Of a stretch of 64,000 bases of DNA, positions 34,001 through 43,115 are shown piece by piece (the first letter of the stretch is position 1; each line of letters begins with the position of its first letter). The DNA comes from Dysgonomonas sp. UBA5412. GTDB taxonomy: Bacteria; Bacteroidota; Bacteroidia; Bacteroidales; Dysgonomonadaceae. The stretch is taken from contig DHNQ01000007.1 of assembly GCA_002409595.1 (NCBI GenBank), positions 4,826-68,825 on the forward strand, in the 5' to 3' direction. The notes below the pieces were generated by a model. The model ran no database searches. It was not told where the DNA came from and saw only the letters and a program-made list of their open reading frames with translations. The translations under genes and the position numbers were made by a program.

Positions 34001-35758
34001 ATGAAAATTAAAAATATACTCTCGGTATCGCTTCTCATTCTTGCAGCATCTTTCTCTGGATTGTCTGCGGTAAATAATGTCCGTAGTATAAATGATACTT
34101 TCCTCATAGAACAGAATGTGAATAATGTTGTTACCCATGTTGTATCTAAAGGTGAAACAATATATTCTATTGCCGCCAAATATAACACAACGATAGAGAG
34201 CATATATAAGTTGAATCCCAAAGCCGAAAAAGGCATACGTGAGGGTGAAAAGTTGCAGTTACAAAAATCGTTGAAGGTATCAGGGTACAGTAATCATCAG
34301 ATAGAGGCTAAGGAGACGTTGTTTTCTGTGTCGCGCATGTATAGTGTATCAATAGATGATTTGAAAAAAGCGAATCCCGGACTGAGTGAGGGTACATTCA
34401 GCATTGGTCGGACAATCCGTATACCAAGCTTTAGCTTGCCTTCGGATGCTGCTGTTAAACAACAGCCGAATGTGAAATCTGAATATAAGGTAATGAAAGG
34501 CGAAACCTTGTATAGTATCAGTAAAAAACAGAATGTCTCGGTAGATGCTTTATTTAAATCTAATCCCGGATTGAGAAACGGAGGCTTAAAAGAGGGAATG
34601 ATATTGACTATACCTGATTTTCAAATTTCTGGTCAAACTTCTATGGCAGGAGGGCAGGAGCCATTACTTACAGATATACCTTATGCTTCGGCGGGTGAAA
34701 CCGTACGTGTAGGTTTGCTATTCCCTTTCAAAGATAAAAACAGTAGCGTATCTTCCGACAAGCTTGTGGAATATTATGAGGGCTTTCTGTTGGCTCTAAA
34801 AGAATTAAAGGAAAAAGGGCTGAACGCTGAGCTTTATACATTTGATATAGGAACAGAACGAAATACTAAAAAGCTTGAAAGTTTGTTGGGCACAAATGAG
34901 ATGAAGAATCTTCATCTTCTTATAGGAGGTGTTTCTAAACCTCAAATAGATATGCTGACCAAATTTTCGAAAAAGACAGGTATTAAATATGCTATACCTT
35001 TTGGGTCGGTAAATGAGATAAACATACAGCCTAATTTGTTTCAGATCACAACATCTCATTCAAGTTTATATAGTGAAATTGTTACAGCATTTAAGCAGAA
35101 GTTCGACGACTATAATATTGTTTTTATCGCTGAGCCGGGATCTAATAATGATAAGTTAGATTTTGTGAATGAGTTGAAAAAAGAGCTTGCCAGATCGAAT
35201 ATTCAGTTCAAGACTGTAACATCTTCTACTGATTTATCCGGAGACATCAGCAAATCGCTTACAGTTTCAAGAAAAAATATATTAATACCAACATCTTCTT
35301 CGGAAGTAACTTTGCGTAAAATAATAACAGCTGCCAATCTTCTCAATGTAGAAGATATTACTCTATTCGGATATCCGGAATGGCAAACTTATACGCAACA
35401 TACAGAGAGTTTACATAAATATAACTCGTATATTTATAGTATATTCTTCTTAGACGAACAAGATAAAAAGGTACAGGAGTTTACTGCTAATTATAAGAAT
35501 TGGTACAATAGAAATCTTATCAATTCATATCCTAAATATGGCTATTTGGGATATGATACTGGTCTGTATTTCCTTACTGCATTACATAAATCGGGAAGTA
35601 GGTTCGAGAATAATTTGTCAAATCTGAGAGTACCTACACTGCAATCAGCTATTCACTTTGTTCAAGAAAACAGAAAAGGCGGTTTTATTAATGATGGTTT
35701 GTATCTGATTCACTTTGAACCGGGGTCTAAGATCGAAAAAATAGATATCAGCAAATAA
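34001..35758 (+). CDS. LysM repeat protein fused to a periplasmic-binding-protein-like domain
   Basis: An exported 585-aa protein. After a signal peptide ('MKIKNILSVSLLILAAS') come three LysM peptidoglycan-binding modules, recognisable by 'VVSKGETIYSIAAKYNTT', 'EAKETLFSVSRMYSVS' and 'VMKGETLYSISKKQNVS'. The rest, from about residue 225 ('VRVGLLFPFKDKN'), resembles a type I periplasmic binding fold of branched-chain amino-acid or ANF receptor type. The combination suggests a cell-wall-anchored periplasmic protein whose second domain binds a partner or ligand; in Bacteroidetes it is not known to serve a transporter. The ATG at 34001 is preferred to a TTG three codons upstream. Its stop is 1 bp before the next start, implying coupling to an outer-membrane barrel. 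Confidence 0.87.
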   Translation: MKIKNILSVSLLILAASFSGLSAVNNVRSINDTFLIEQNVNNVVTHVVSKGETIYSIAAKYNTTIESIYKLNPKAEKGIREGEKLQLQKSLKVSGYSNHQIEAKETLFSVSRMYSVSIDDLKKANPGLSEGTFSIGRTIRIPSFSLPSDAAVKQQPNVKSEYKVMKGETLYSISKKQNVSVDALFKSNPGLRNGGLKEGMILTIPDFQISGQTSMAGGQEPLLTDIPYASAGETVRVGLLFPFKDKNSSVSSDKLVEYYEGFLLALKELKEKGLNAELYTFDIGTERNTKKLESLLGTNEMKNLHLLIGGVSKPQIDMLTKFSKKTGIKYAIPFGSVNEINIQPNLFQITTSHSSLYSEIVTAFKQKFDDYNIVFIAEPGSNNDKLDFVNELKKELARSNIQFKTVTSSTDLSGDISKSLTVSRKNILIPTSSSEVTLRKIITAANLLNVEDITLFGYPEWQTYTQHTESLHKYNSYIYSIFFLDEQDKKVQEFTANYKNWYNRNLINSYPKYGYLGYDTGLYFLTALHKSGSRFENNLSNLRVPTLQSAIHFVQENRKGGFINDGLYLIHFEPGSKIEKIDISK

Positions 35759-35759
35759 A

Positions 35760-36461
35760 ATGATAAAAAGAAATATCACCCTTTTGTTGTTGGTTATACT
35801 TTGCTTTTTTTCAGTAAAAGCACAGAAAAAGCAATTTGAGCCCGAATGGAATATTGGTGTTGGTTTTGGACCAACATTCTCTTCTGTCGATTTTCAAAAG
35901 ACAACTACAAGATCAAACCGGCTTCAGACGCAAAACCTTCAACAATATGCCGGAGGTTTGGCTGTCAGATATATATCTGAAAAAAGCCTTGGTTTTATCG
36001 TCGAACTCAATTATAGTCAACAAGGATGGGATCAATACTTTCAGGATCATCCGGAGTATGAACATTCTCATAAATTGAATTATTTGGAATTACCTATTCT
36101 GACGCATATTTACTTTGGTAATAAAGTTCGGTTTTTTATAAATCTAGGACCTAAACTAAGCTTCTTGTTAAACGAAAAAGAGGAAATGAATCAAACCTTA
36201 TCCGATTATTTGAGCAGCGGACAGTTGCCCGAAAGTAATACCACCTATCAATATTATCGTATGGCTGATAAGAAGATCGACTATGGTATAATGGGAGGTT
36301 TAGGGCTTGAATTTAAAACCGGTATTGGTAGTTTTGCCTTAGAAGGGCGCTATTCATTCGGCTTAGGAGATATTTATAATAATAAGAAATCTGATTATTT
36401 CAGCCGTTCGGCTAATAGGGTGATATCGGCTAAATTGACCTATTATATTAAGTTATTCTAA
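35760..36461 (+). CDS. PorT-like outer-membrane beta-barrel protein
   Basis: A 233-aa exported protein with a signal peptide ('LLLVILCFFSVKAQ') and a series of alternating strands ending in a C-terminal Phe ('AKLTYYIKLF'), typical of small PorT-type (OMP_b-brl_2) barrels of Bacteroidetes. Visible strand segments include 'EWNIGVGFGPTFSS', 'LNYLELPILTHIYFG' and 'GIMGGLGLEFKTG'. It starts 1 bp after the LysM protein gene, so the two products may act together between peptidoglycan and the outer membrane. Its function is unknown. Confidence 0.83.
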   Translation: MIKRNITLLLLVILCFFSVKAQKKQFEPEWNIGVGFGPTFSSVDFQKTTTRSNRLQTQNLQQYAGGLAVRYISEKSLGFIVELNYSQQGWDQYFQDHPEYEHSHKLNYLELPILTHIYFGNKVRFFINLGPKLSFLLNEKEEMNQTLSDYLSSGQLPESNTTYQYYRMADKKIDYGIMGGLGLEFKTGIGSFALEGRYSFGLGDIYNNKKSDYFSRSANRVISAKLTYYIKLF

Positions 36462-36467
36462 TACGTT

Positions 36468-37151
36468 ATGCCACGTATATACAAACTTTCACGAGCAGGG
36501 CTTCGGCTTCTTTATAAGATACGTCACCATAAAGGGCACGGCATCCATTCGCCTTTTGTCTTTAATCTAATAACGAAGGTTATAGAAGATAAATCATCAT
36601 ATCCTGCGTATGATGATATTAAATCTCTTTTGGGAGACAGTAGCTCTCAACGACGATTTAATAAATACAGTCGTTTATATTATAGACTGACAGATTATTT
36701 TGAGGTAAAGCAGGTTTTGGAATTAGGTTCCGGCTATGGAATAGATACATTGTCAGTGACTGCCCCTTCGACTAATACTTCTTGTACGTGCATAGAATTG
36801 TCGGAAAGAAAACGGGCAGAGGCTCAAAAACTATATTCACTTTTGGATAAGAATATTGTATTATATAAAAATCTGAAAGAAGTCTCTTTGAGCGAAAAAC
36901 AAGATTGTATCTTGATAGATTTGAATAGCTATAATAAACTGTCTGATGATATTATAAAATACATTTCGAGTTTGTCGTATGAAAAAACTTTTATAATAGT
37001 GAAAGGTATTCGAACAAATAAACGACATCAGATGTTATGGAGGGATATAATCAGGATAGACTCGCGAACAGCAGTGCTGGATTTATTTAACGTAGGAATT
37101 ATTTTCTTTGATAAACGTCTTTACCGATGGAGTTATCAGATTAGTTTTTAA
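36468..37151 (+). CDS. Class I SAM-dependent methyltransferase-like protein
   Basis: A 227-aa cytoplasmic protein with a Rossmann-type methyltransferase motif I ('VLELGSGYGIDTLSV') around residue 85 and a following acidic residue in 'CTCIELSERKRAEAQ' that would bind the ribose of SAM. The N-terminus 'KLSRAGLRLLYKIRHHKGHG' and 'HSPFVFNLI' is characteristic of a Bacteroidetes family next to envelope genes. The substrate is unknown. It begins 6 bp after the barrel gene and lies 11 bp before the adenosyltransferase gene. Confidence 0.82.
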   Translation: MPRIYKLSRAGLRLLYKIRHHKGHGIHSPFVFNLITKVIEDKSSYPAYDDIKSLLGDSSSQRRFNKYSRLYYRLTDYFEVKQVLELGSGYGIDTLSVTAPSTNTSCTCIELSERKRAEAQKLYSLLDKNIVLYKNLKEVSLSEKQDCILIDLNSYNKLSDDIIKYISSLSYEKTFIIVKGIRTNKRHQMLWRDIIRIDSRTAVLDLFNVGIIFFDKRLYRWSYQISF

Positions 37152-37162
37152 AAAACAGTGAT

Positions 37163-37723
37163 ATGAAAAAAAGTCATATATATACAAAAACTGGTGATAA
37201 GGGCACAACGTCTCTTGTTGGAGGAATGAGAGTGGCTAAAGCACACGTCAGACTTGAAGCATATGGTACAACTGATGAGCTAAACTCCTTTGTGGGTTTT
37301 CTTATTCAACAGATACAAGACGAACACGATTTGAATATATTATCATATATACAGCATAAATTGTTTACCGTAGGATCATATTTGGCTACGGAGACAGAAG
37401 CTATATCGCCCAAAGCGGCCAGTATCATTACCGATAAAGACATTACTCTCTTGGAAAGTGAAATGGATAGAATGGATAGTGAATTGCCTGCGCTACGTCA
37501 ATTCGTACTTCCCGGAGGTAGCGAATCTGCTTCGAGGGCACATATTTGCAGAACTGTTTGCCGCAGGACTGAAAGATGTATATATCGGGTGAAGGAGGAA
37601 TTTCCTGTTGATGATCAGATTCTTATGTTCGTAAACAGACTCTCTGATTACTTCTTCCTTTTGGCTCGCAAAGAAAGTAACAAGAACGGGCAAGAAATAT
37701 TTTGGAATCAAGCTTTGATATAA
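37163..37723 (+). CDS. Cob(I)yrinic acid a,c-diamide adenosyltransferase (PduO type)
   Basis: ATP:corrinoid adenosyltransferase of the PduO/MMAB family that makes adenosylcobalamin. The 186-aa product has 'IYTKTGDKGTTSLVGG' (ATP-binding N-terminal segment), 'EAYGTTDELNSFVGF', and the C-terminal signature 'FVLPGGSESASRAHICRTVC' followed by 'RRTERCI'. Length matches the family. It ends a run of closely spaced genes starting at 34001. Confidence 0.93.
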   Translation: MKKSHIYTKTGDKGTTSLVGGMRVAKAHVRLEAYGTTDELNSFVGFLIQQIQDEHDLNILSYIQHKLFTVGSYLATETEAISPKAASIITDKDITLLESEMDRMDSELPALRQFVLPGGSESASRAHICRTVCRRTERCIYRVKEEFPVDDQILMFVNRLSDYFFLLARKESNKNGQEIFWNQALI

Positions 37724-37788
37724 GAAATAAAGTTCTATTTTTGCGAAAACATAAAAATAAGCTAGAGAAACAATTAAACAAAAATATT

Positions 37789-38010
37789 ATGTACTGGACT
37801 TTAGAACTTGCATCAAAATTAGAAGATGCTCCATGGCCTGCAACAAAAGAAGAGTTAATAGACTATGCTCAACGTTCAGGAGCTCCATTGGAAGTAATAG
37901 AAAACCTTCAGGAAATAGAAGATGAGGACGAAATCTTCGATACTATCGAAGATATTTGGCCGGATTATCCCAGCAAAGAGGACTTCTTCTTTAACGAAGA
38001 CGAGTATTAA
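37789..38010 (+). CDS. DUF2795 family small acidic protein
   Basis: A 73-aa highly acidic protein ('MYWTLELASKLEDAPWPATK'... ending in 'FFFNEDEY') that is strongly conserved in Bacteroidetes. DUF2795 proteins are small helical proteins of unknown function. The ATG at 37789 is chosen because the family begins with this Tyr-Trp; an in-frame TTG upstream would overlap the adenosyltransferase gene. A terminator follows 34 bp downstream. Confidence 0.88.
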   Translation: MYWTLELASKLEDAPWPATKEELIDYAQRSGAPLEVIENLQEIEDEDEIFDTIEDIWPDYPSKEDFFFNEDEY

Positions 38011-38044
38011 ATCTGTCTATTTTTACTAAAAATGAATTAACTAA

Positions 38045-38076
38045 GCTGTTCCGATCATCTCGGAGCGGCTTTTTTT
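38045..38076 (+). terminator. Intrinsic terminator after the DUF2795 gene
   Basis: A GC-rich stem of about 10 bp with G-U pairs and a 5-base loop is followed by a run of seven T. It separates this unit from gltX. Confidence 0.88.
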
Positions 38077-38112
38077 AAAACCTATATCCCTATTTCTTTC
38101 CGATATTTTATA

Positions 38113-38120
38113 TACTTTTG
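38113..38120 (+). promoter_or_regulatory. Candidate -7 promoter box for gltX
   Basis: TACTTTTG fits the TAnnTTTG consensus 26 bp before the gltX ATG. Confidence 0.5.
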
Positions 38121-38146
38121 TAGCTTCATTTATTAACAAGATAAGT

Positions 38147-39661
38147 ATGTCTCGAAAAGTCAGAGTACGCTTTGCACCAAGTCCTACGGGTCCGTTGCAT
38201 ATTGGCGGTGTACGCACAGCATTGTATAATTACCTGTTTGCTAAAAAAAACGGAGGAGACTTTATCCTTCGTATAGAAGATACCGATTCACAACGATTTG
38301 TTCCCGGAGCGGAGGAATATATAATAGAAGCATTTACTTGGCTTGATCTTCAATTCGATGAAGGTACACATCTTGGTGGACCTTATGGTCCATATCGTCA
38401 ATCGGATAGAAAAGATATTTATAAAAAATATGTTGATCAACTATTAGAAAAAGAGGCTGTTTATATCGCTTTTGATACGCCCGAAGAGTTGGATCAAAAA
38501 CGCTCTGAAATAGCAAATTTTCAATATGATGCCTCTACTCGCGGATTGATGCGTAATTCACTTACGATGAGTAAGGACGAAGTTGATAGCTTAATTGAGT
38601 CGGGTAAACAATATGTAGTTCGTTTCAAGATTGAAGCCAATCAAGAAGTCGTTGTTAACGATCTTATTCGTGGAGAAGTTAAGTACAATTCTTCTGTATT
38701 GGACGATAAGGTATTATATAAATCGGCTGACAATTTGCCTACATATCATTTGGCTAATATCGTAGACGATCATCTGATGGAAATCACGAATGTAATACGA
38801 GGCGAAGAATGGTTGCCTTCAGCTCCATTGCATGTTTTACTGTATAGAGCCTTTGGGTGGGAAGAGACTATGCCTCAATTTGCACACTTGCCTTTGTTGT
38901 TAAAACCCGAAGGAAATGGTAAATTAAGCAAGCGTGATGGTGATCGCTTGGGTTTTCCCGTTTTTCCGTTAGAATGGAAAGATCCCAAAACCGGAGAAGT
39001 ATCATCCGGATATAGAGAAAGCGGATATTTGCCCGAAGCTGTAATTAACTTTCTTGCTCTTCTCGGATGGAATCCCGGCAACGATAAAGAGATTATGTCG
39101 TTAGATGAACTTATCGAAGAATTTTCTCTTGAAAAATGTAGTAAGAGCGGAGCAAAATTCGATTATGAAAAAGGAAAATGGTTTAACCATCAATATATTC
39201 AATTAAGACCCAATTCGGAAATAGCTAATATATTCTATCCTTTGCTTGAAGAGAAAGGTGTTGATGTTTCTATTGATTATGTAGAAACAGTTGTTGCATT
39301 AGTGAAAGAGCGGGTAAGTTTTGTTAAAGAATTGTGGGATCAGTCGTCTTTCTTCTTTGTGGCTCCAACTTCGTATGATGAGAAGGTCGTGAAAAAACGC
39401 TGGAAAGAAGATTCTCCTGCACATATGACAGAGCTATTGGATGTTTTAAAAAATATTGACGATTTTTCTGCTCACAATCAGGAAGAAGTTGTGAAAAGCT
39501 GGATTGAAGCAAAAGGCTACCATTTAGGAAATATAATGAACGCTTTTCGTTTGGCAATAGTCGGAGAGTCGAAAGGACCTCACATGTTTGATATTACAGC
39601 AACTATAGGCAAAGAAGAAACCCTTTCCCGGCTTGAGAAAGCTATAAAGGAAATAAAATAA
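38147..39661 (+). CDS. gltX: Glutamate--tRNA ligase
   Basis: Class I aminoacyl-tRNA synthetase for glutamate, 504 aa. The HIGH-type motif is in 'FAPSPTGPLHIGG' near residue 9, the 'RIEDTDSQRF' segment follows, and the KMSKS-type motif is 'GKLSKRDGDRL' near residue 262. The C-terminal half is the helical anticodon-binding domain. No gatCAB genes are visible, so discriminating from non-discriminating activity cannot be judged. waaA starts 9 bp downstream, so they are cotranscribed. Confidence 0.97.
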   Translation: MSRKVRVRFAPSPTGPLHIGGVRTALYNYLFAKKNGGDFILRIEDTDSQRFVPGAEEYIIEAFTWLDLQFDEGTHLGGPYGPYRQSDRKDIYKKYVDQLLEKEAVYIAFDTPEELDQKRSEIANFQYDASTRGLMRNSLTMSKDEVDSLIESGKQYVVRFKIEANQEVVVNDLIRGEVKYNSSVLDDKVLYKSADNLPTYHLANIVDDHLMEITNVIRGEEWLPSAPLHVLLYRAFGWEETMPQFAHLPLLLKPEGNGKLSKRDGDRLGFPVFPLEWKDPKTGEVSSGYRESGYLPEAVINFLALLGWNPGNDKEIMSLDELIEEFSLEKCSKSGAKFDYEKGKWFNHQYIQLRPNSEIANIFYPLLEEKGVDVSIDYVETVVALVKERVSFVKELWDQSSFFFVAPTSYDEKVVKKRWKEDSPAHMTELLDVLKNIDDFSAHNQEEVVKSWIEAKGYHLGNIMNAFRLAIVGESKGPHMFDITATIGKEETLSRLEKAIKEIK

Positions 39662-39670
39662 TAGGTAAAG

Positions 39671-40909
39671 ATGATTCTTTATAATTTCGGCATATATCTG
39701 TATGCGTTTATAGTTCGCATTATATCTCCTTTTCATAAGAAGGCTCGTAAAATGATTGCGGGGCATAAGCAAACTTATAAGATATTGAAGCAGAAGGTTG
39801 ATCCTAATGCTAAATATATTTGGTTTCATGCAGCTTCATTGGGGGAGTTTGAACAAGGTCGGCCTATTATAGAAGAAATCAAACGCAAACATCCTGAATA
39901 TAAGATACTGCTTACTTTCTTTTCTCCTTCGGGATATGAAATACGAAAAGATTATCCTCTTGCCGATATTGTATGTTATCTGCCATTTGATAAAAAACGA
40001 AATGTAAAGAAATTCTTAAAACTGATTCAACCATCCATTGTCATATTTATTAAATATGAATTCTGGTATAATTTTGTAAATCAATTATATAATAGAAGTA
40101 TACCTATTTATATGGTTTCTGCTATTTTCCGTCCATCCCAAGTCTTTTTTAAATGGTATGGAGGAGATATGAGGAAGTTGCTTAAGAAATATACTTCTAT
40201 TTGTGTTCAGGACGATCGTTCAGCAGAACTTCTGAAAGGAATAGATGTCGATTCGGTTACAGTATGCGGCGATACCCGTTTCGATCGGGTTATAGATATT
40301 AGCCGGCAGGCAAAATCTCTACCTATTGTAGAATCTTTTGCTAAAAAAGCAATGTCGGAAGGAGAGAAAATTTTTGTTGCGGGCAGCTCTTGGCCAAAAG
40401 ATGAAGATCTGATAATTCCATTTTTTAATATCACGACAGATCTTAAAATGATCATTGCTCCTCACGAAATAAATGAAGCACATCTCAAATATATAGAAAG
40501 TAATCTGCAACGTCCGTATATCAGATATTCGAAAGCCATACCAGAAATGATGGCGGATTACGATTGTCTTATTATAGATTGTATAGGAATTCTTTCTTCA
40601 GTATATAGATATGGACAGGTTGCATACGTAGGAGGTGGCTTTGGTGTAGGGATACACAATGTTTTAGAAGCTGCCGTATATAATGTTCCGGTCATATTTG
40701 GTCCTAATTTTAAGAAATTTAGGGAAGCCCAGCAGTTAATCGAACAAGGAGGTGGATATTCGGTTTCTAACCTTGAAGCTTTCAGAGGGTTGATGGACGA
40801 ATTTTTGCAATATCAAGAAACACTGTCTGCTGCCGGCAAGCATGCCGGAGACTATGTTCTTTCAAATAGTGGAGTTGTGGATAGAGTAATGAATGTCCTA
40901 AAGCTTTGA
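39671..40909 (+). CDS. waaA: 3-deoxy-D-manno-octulosonic acid (Kdo) transferase
   Basis: Inner-membrane GT30 glycosyltransferase that adds Kdo to lipid A precursor in lipopolysaccharide synthesis. The 412-aa product has an N-terminal membrane anchor, the acceptor-side segment 'WFHAASLGEFEQGRPII' containing the conserved catalytic Glu, and the CMP-Kdo binding region 'AYVGGGFGVGIHNVLEAAVY' with 'VPVIFGPN'. The length is typical for GT30. It is coupled to gltX by a 9-bp gap. Confidence 0.95.
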   Translation: MILYNFGIYLYAFIVRIISPFHKKARKMIAGHKQTYKILKQKVDPNAKYIWFHAASLGEFEQGRPIIEEIKRKHPEYKILLTFFSPSGYEIRKDYPLADIVCYLPFDKKRNVKKFLKLIQPSIVIFIKYEFWYNFVNQLYNRSIPIYMVSAIFRPSQVFFKWYGGDMRKLLKKYTSICVQDDRSAELLKGIDVDSVTVCGDTRFDRVIDISRQAKSLPIVESFAKKAMSEGEKIFVAGSSWPKDEDLIIPFFNITTDLKMIIAPHEINEAHLKYIESNLQRPYIRYSKAIPEMMADYDCLIIDCIGILSSVYRYGQVAYVGGGFGVGIHNVLEAAVYNVPVIFGPNFKKFREAQQLIEQGGGYSVSNLEAFRGLMDEFLQYQETLSAAGKHAGDYVLSNSGVVDRVMNVLKL

Positions 40910-40956
40910 TCGCTCCCTTTTAGCATCTATTTTTCTTTTAATCAAAAATATTCTTG

Positions 40957-40964
40957 TAGATTTG
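40957..40964 (+). promoter_or_regulatory. Candidate -7 promoter box for the HD-domain gene
   Basis: TAGATTTG is an exact TAnnTTTG match 19 bp before the ATG of the HD-domain membrane protein. Confidence 0.5.
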
Positions 40965-40983
40965 TAATCTAAACCATCGTGTT

Positions 40984-43077
40984 ATGGCACAATTAGATAA
41001 GATATTTAAAGGAAAAATTAAGATTCCTACCCCTGTATTTTTTATAGTTACCATTTTGGTCATCATGTATTTTTTGCCAAGAGAAGGTAAATACAAATAC
41101 ACGTACTCTGAAAATAGACCTTGGCAATATGGACTGCTGACAGCTCCATTCAATTTTCATATTCATAAATCATCTGATCAGATAAATCAGGAGAAGGATA
41201 GTATTCTCCGTTCTTATCAGCCTTATTACCTTGTGGATCAGGATGTGTCGAAGAAATCAGTAACACAGTTTACACAAGATGCTGTAGCAAAGAGTGTACC
41301 ATCCGATTATATTGCTTATGTTACTCGTAAATTGAATGAAGTATATAAGGCCGGAATTATTTCGGTAGATGACTATGATAGAGTTCAGCAACTAGCAAAA
41401 AAGCAGATACAACTCCGGAGTGAGAATAATAATAATGTTGCTCTGACCCGTCACCTTGCTTCTTTTTATACACCTAAGCAAGCGTATGAAAAAATAATAA
41501 GTGATGCTCCTTCCCATGTCAATATAGCCCATCTTAAGGCAATAAATCTAAATGACTATCTCAATACAAATATATTGTATGATGAAAGGACATCCTCCAA
41601 TATGAAAGAAGAGCTTCTCAAACAAGTGGCACTATATGAAGGAGAGGTGCAATCGGGTGAGAAGATTATTGATAGGGGAGAGATTGTAGATGCCCGTACT
41701 AAGAATATACTCGATTCTTACAACAATGAAGTAGAAAGTAAGGTCGGTACAAAGGCAAAACCCGGGTGGCTTATCTTCGGAGAGCTGATTATGATTACAT
41801 TGCTGATAATGACGTTGATGGTATATTTCAAGTTTTATCGGATAAATGAATATCGCAATAGACGAAATATGATTTTTGTCCTTATTATGGTTGGTATCTT
41901 TCCCATAATAACAGGATTGATGGCAGATACGAAGATGTTTAGTCTTATGTATCTTATTCCGTTTGCTATACCTACCATTCTGATACGTACCTTTATTGAT
42001 TCGCGAACGGCTATGACCACGCATATGATCACTGTTGTGATTTGTGCATTAATGCTTCCTTTGGCTCAGATGGCACAATTTATTGTTATACAGGCAATGA
42101 TCGGATATATGTGTATATTCAGCCTTCGAAATCTTTCAGAACGGTCGCAACTTGTCTACTGCTCATTATTTATCTTACTTACCTATATAGTCACTTATAC
42201 CGCATGGGTATTATGTACCGAAGGTGATCCGGCATTGATAAAAGAAAATGGTCGGTTGTATATCTATTTTTGTATCAACTTTGTTTTTGTATCTTTTGCC
42301 TATCTTTTGGTATATGTTTGCGAACGTGTTTTTGGTTTCATCTCAGAAGTGAGTATGATCGAACTTTCCAACACTAACCGCCCTCTTTTACAAGAACTGT
42401 CGGAAGTCGCTCCCGGTACATTTCAACACTCAATGCAGGTGTCTACGTTGGTTGTATCTGCCGCTCAACGCATTGGAGCCAATGCTGCTCTGGTTCGTAC
42501 GGGGGCTTTGTACCATGATATTGGTAAGATGGTGAATCCTATATTCTTTACCGAAAATCAGATAGAAGGTGTAGATCCTCATGCCGGACTGACAGAAAAA
42601 GAGAGTGCCCAAATTATTATAGGACATGTTACAGAAGGAGTTAGATTGGCTAAAAAATACAATCTTCCTCAACAAATTATCGACTTTATTGAGACACATC
42701 ATGGTAAAGGGAAGGCAAAGTTCTTCTATAATTCTTATGTCAATAGCCATCCGAATGAAGAGGTCGATATAAATGACTTTACTTATCCCGGACCTAATCC
42801 TTTTACCCGCGAAACTGCTATATTGATGATGGCAGATACTGTAGAAGCGGCATCAAGAAGTCTGAAAGACAATAGTAAGGAGGCTATTGTAGACTTAGTT
42901 AATAAATTGATAGATGCGCAAGTTAATGATGGTTTGCTTAAAAGTGCACCTATTACCTTTAGAGATATAGAATTGGTGAAGGAAGTCTTTAGTGAGAAGC
43001 TGGTTAGTATGCGCCATATGAGAGTAGCCTACCCCGAGCTCAAAAAGAAAAAAGATGAAACGTTGATAGAAAAATAA
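40984..43077 (+). CDS. 7TM-HD domain membrane phosphohydrolase (PgpH-like)
   Basis: A 697-aa membrane protein of the 7TMR-HD family, which includes the c-di-AMP phosphodiesterase PgpH. It has one N-terminal helix, a ~230-residue extracytoplasmic domain with 'SGEKIIDRGEIVDARTKNIL', a block of seven hydrophobic helices from about residue 260 to 450, and a cytoplasmic HD domain. The HD motif is intact: 'HSMQVSTL', 'GALYHDIGKMVNP', 'IIGHVTEGVRLA', 'FIETHHGKGKAKFFY' and 'MMADTVEAASRSL'. c-di-AMP hydrolysis is the expected activity by family; it is not proven by sequence. The C1 peptidase gene follows after 38 bp. Confidence 0.92.
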   Translation: MAQLDKIFKGKIKIPTPVFFIVTILVIMYFLPREGKYKYTYSENRPWQYGLLTAPFNFHIHKSSDQINQEKDSILRSYQPYYLVDQDVSKKSVTQFTQDAVAKSVPSDYIAYVTRKLNEVYKAGIISVDDYDRVQQLAKKQIQLRSENNNNVALTRHLASFYTPKQAYEKIISDAPSHVNIAHLKAINLNDYLNTNILYDERTSSNMKEELLKQVALYEGEVQSGEKIIDRGEIVDARTKNILDSYNNEVESKVGTKAKPGWLIFGELIMITLLIMTLMVYFKFYRINEYRNRRNMIFVLIMVGIFPIITGLMADTKMFSLMYLIPFAIPTILIRTFIDSRTAMTTHMITVVICALMLPLAQMAQFIVIQAMIGYMCIFSLRNLSERSQLVYCSLFILLTYIVTYTAWVLCTEGDPALIKENGRLYIYFCINFVFVSFAYLLVYVCERVFGFISEVSMIELSNTNRPLLQELSEVAPGTFQHSMQVSTLVVSAAQRIGANAALVRTGALYHDIGKMVNPIFFTENQIEGVDPHAGLTEKESAQIIIGHVTEGVRLAKKYNLPQQIIDFIETHHGKGKAKFFYNSYVNSHPNEEVDINDFTYPGPNPFTRETAILMMADTVEAASRSLKDNSKEAIVDLVNKLIDAQVNDGLLKSAPITFRDIELVKEVFSEKLVSMRHMRVAYPELKKKKDETLIEK

Positions 43078-43115
43078 ATTTTTATATACCATATAATAAA
43101 AACAAAGCTAGTAAG

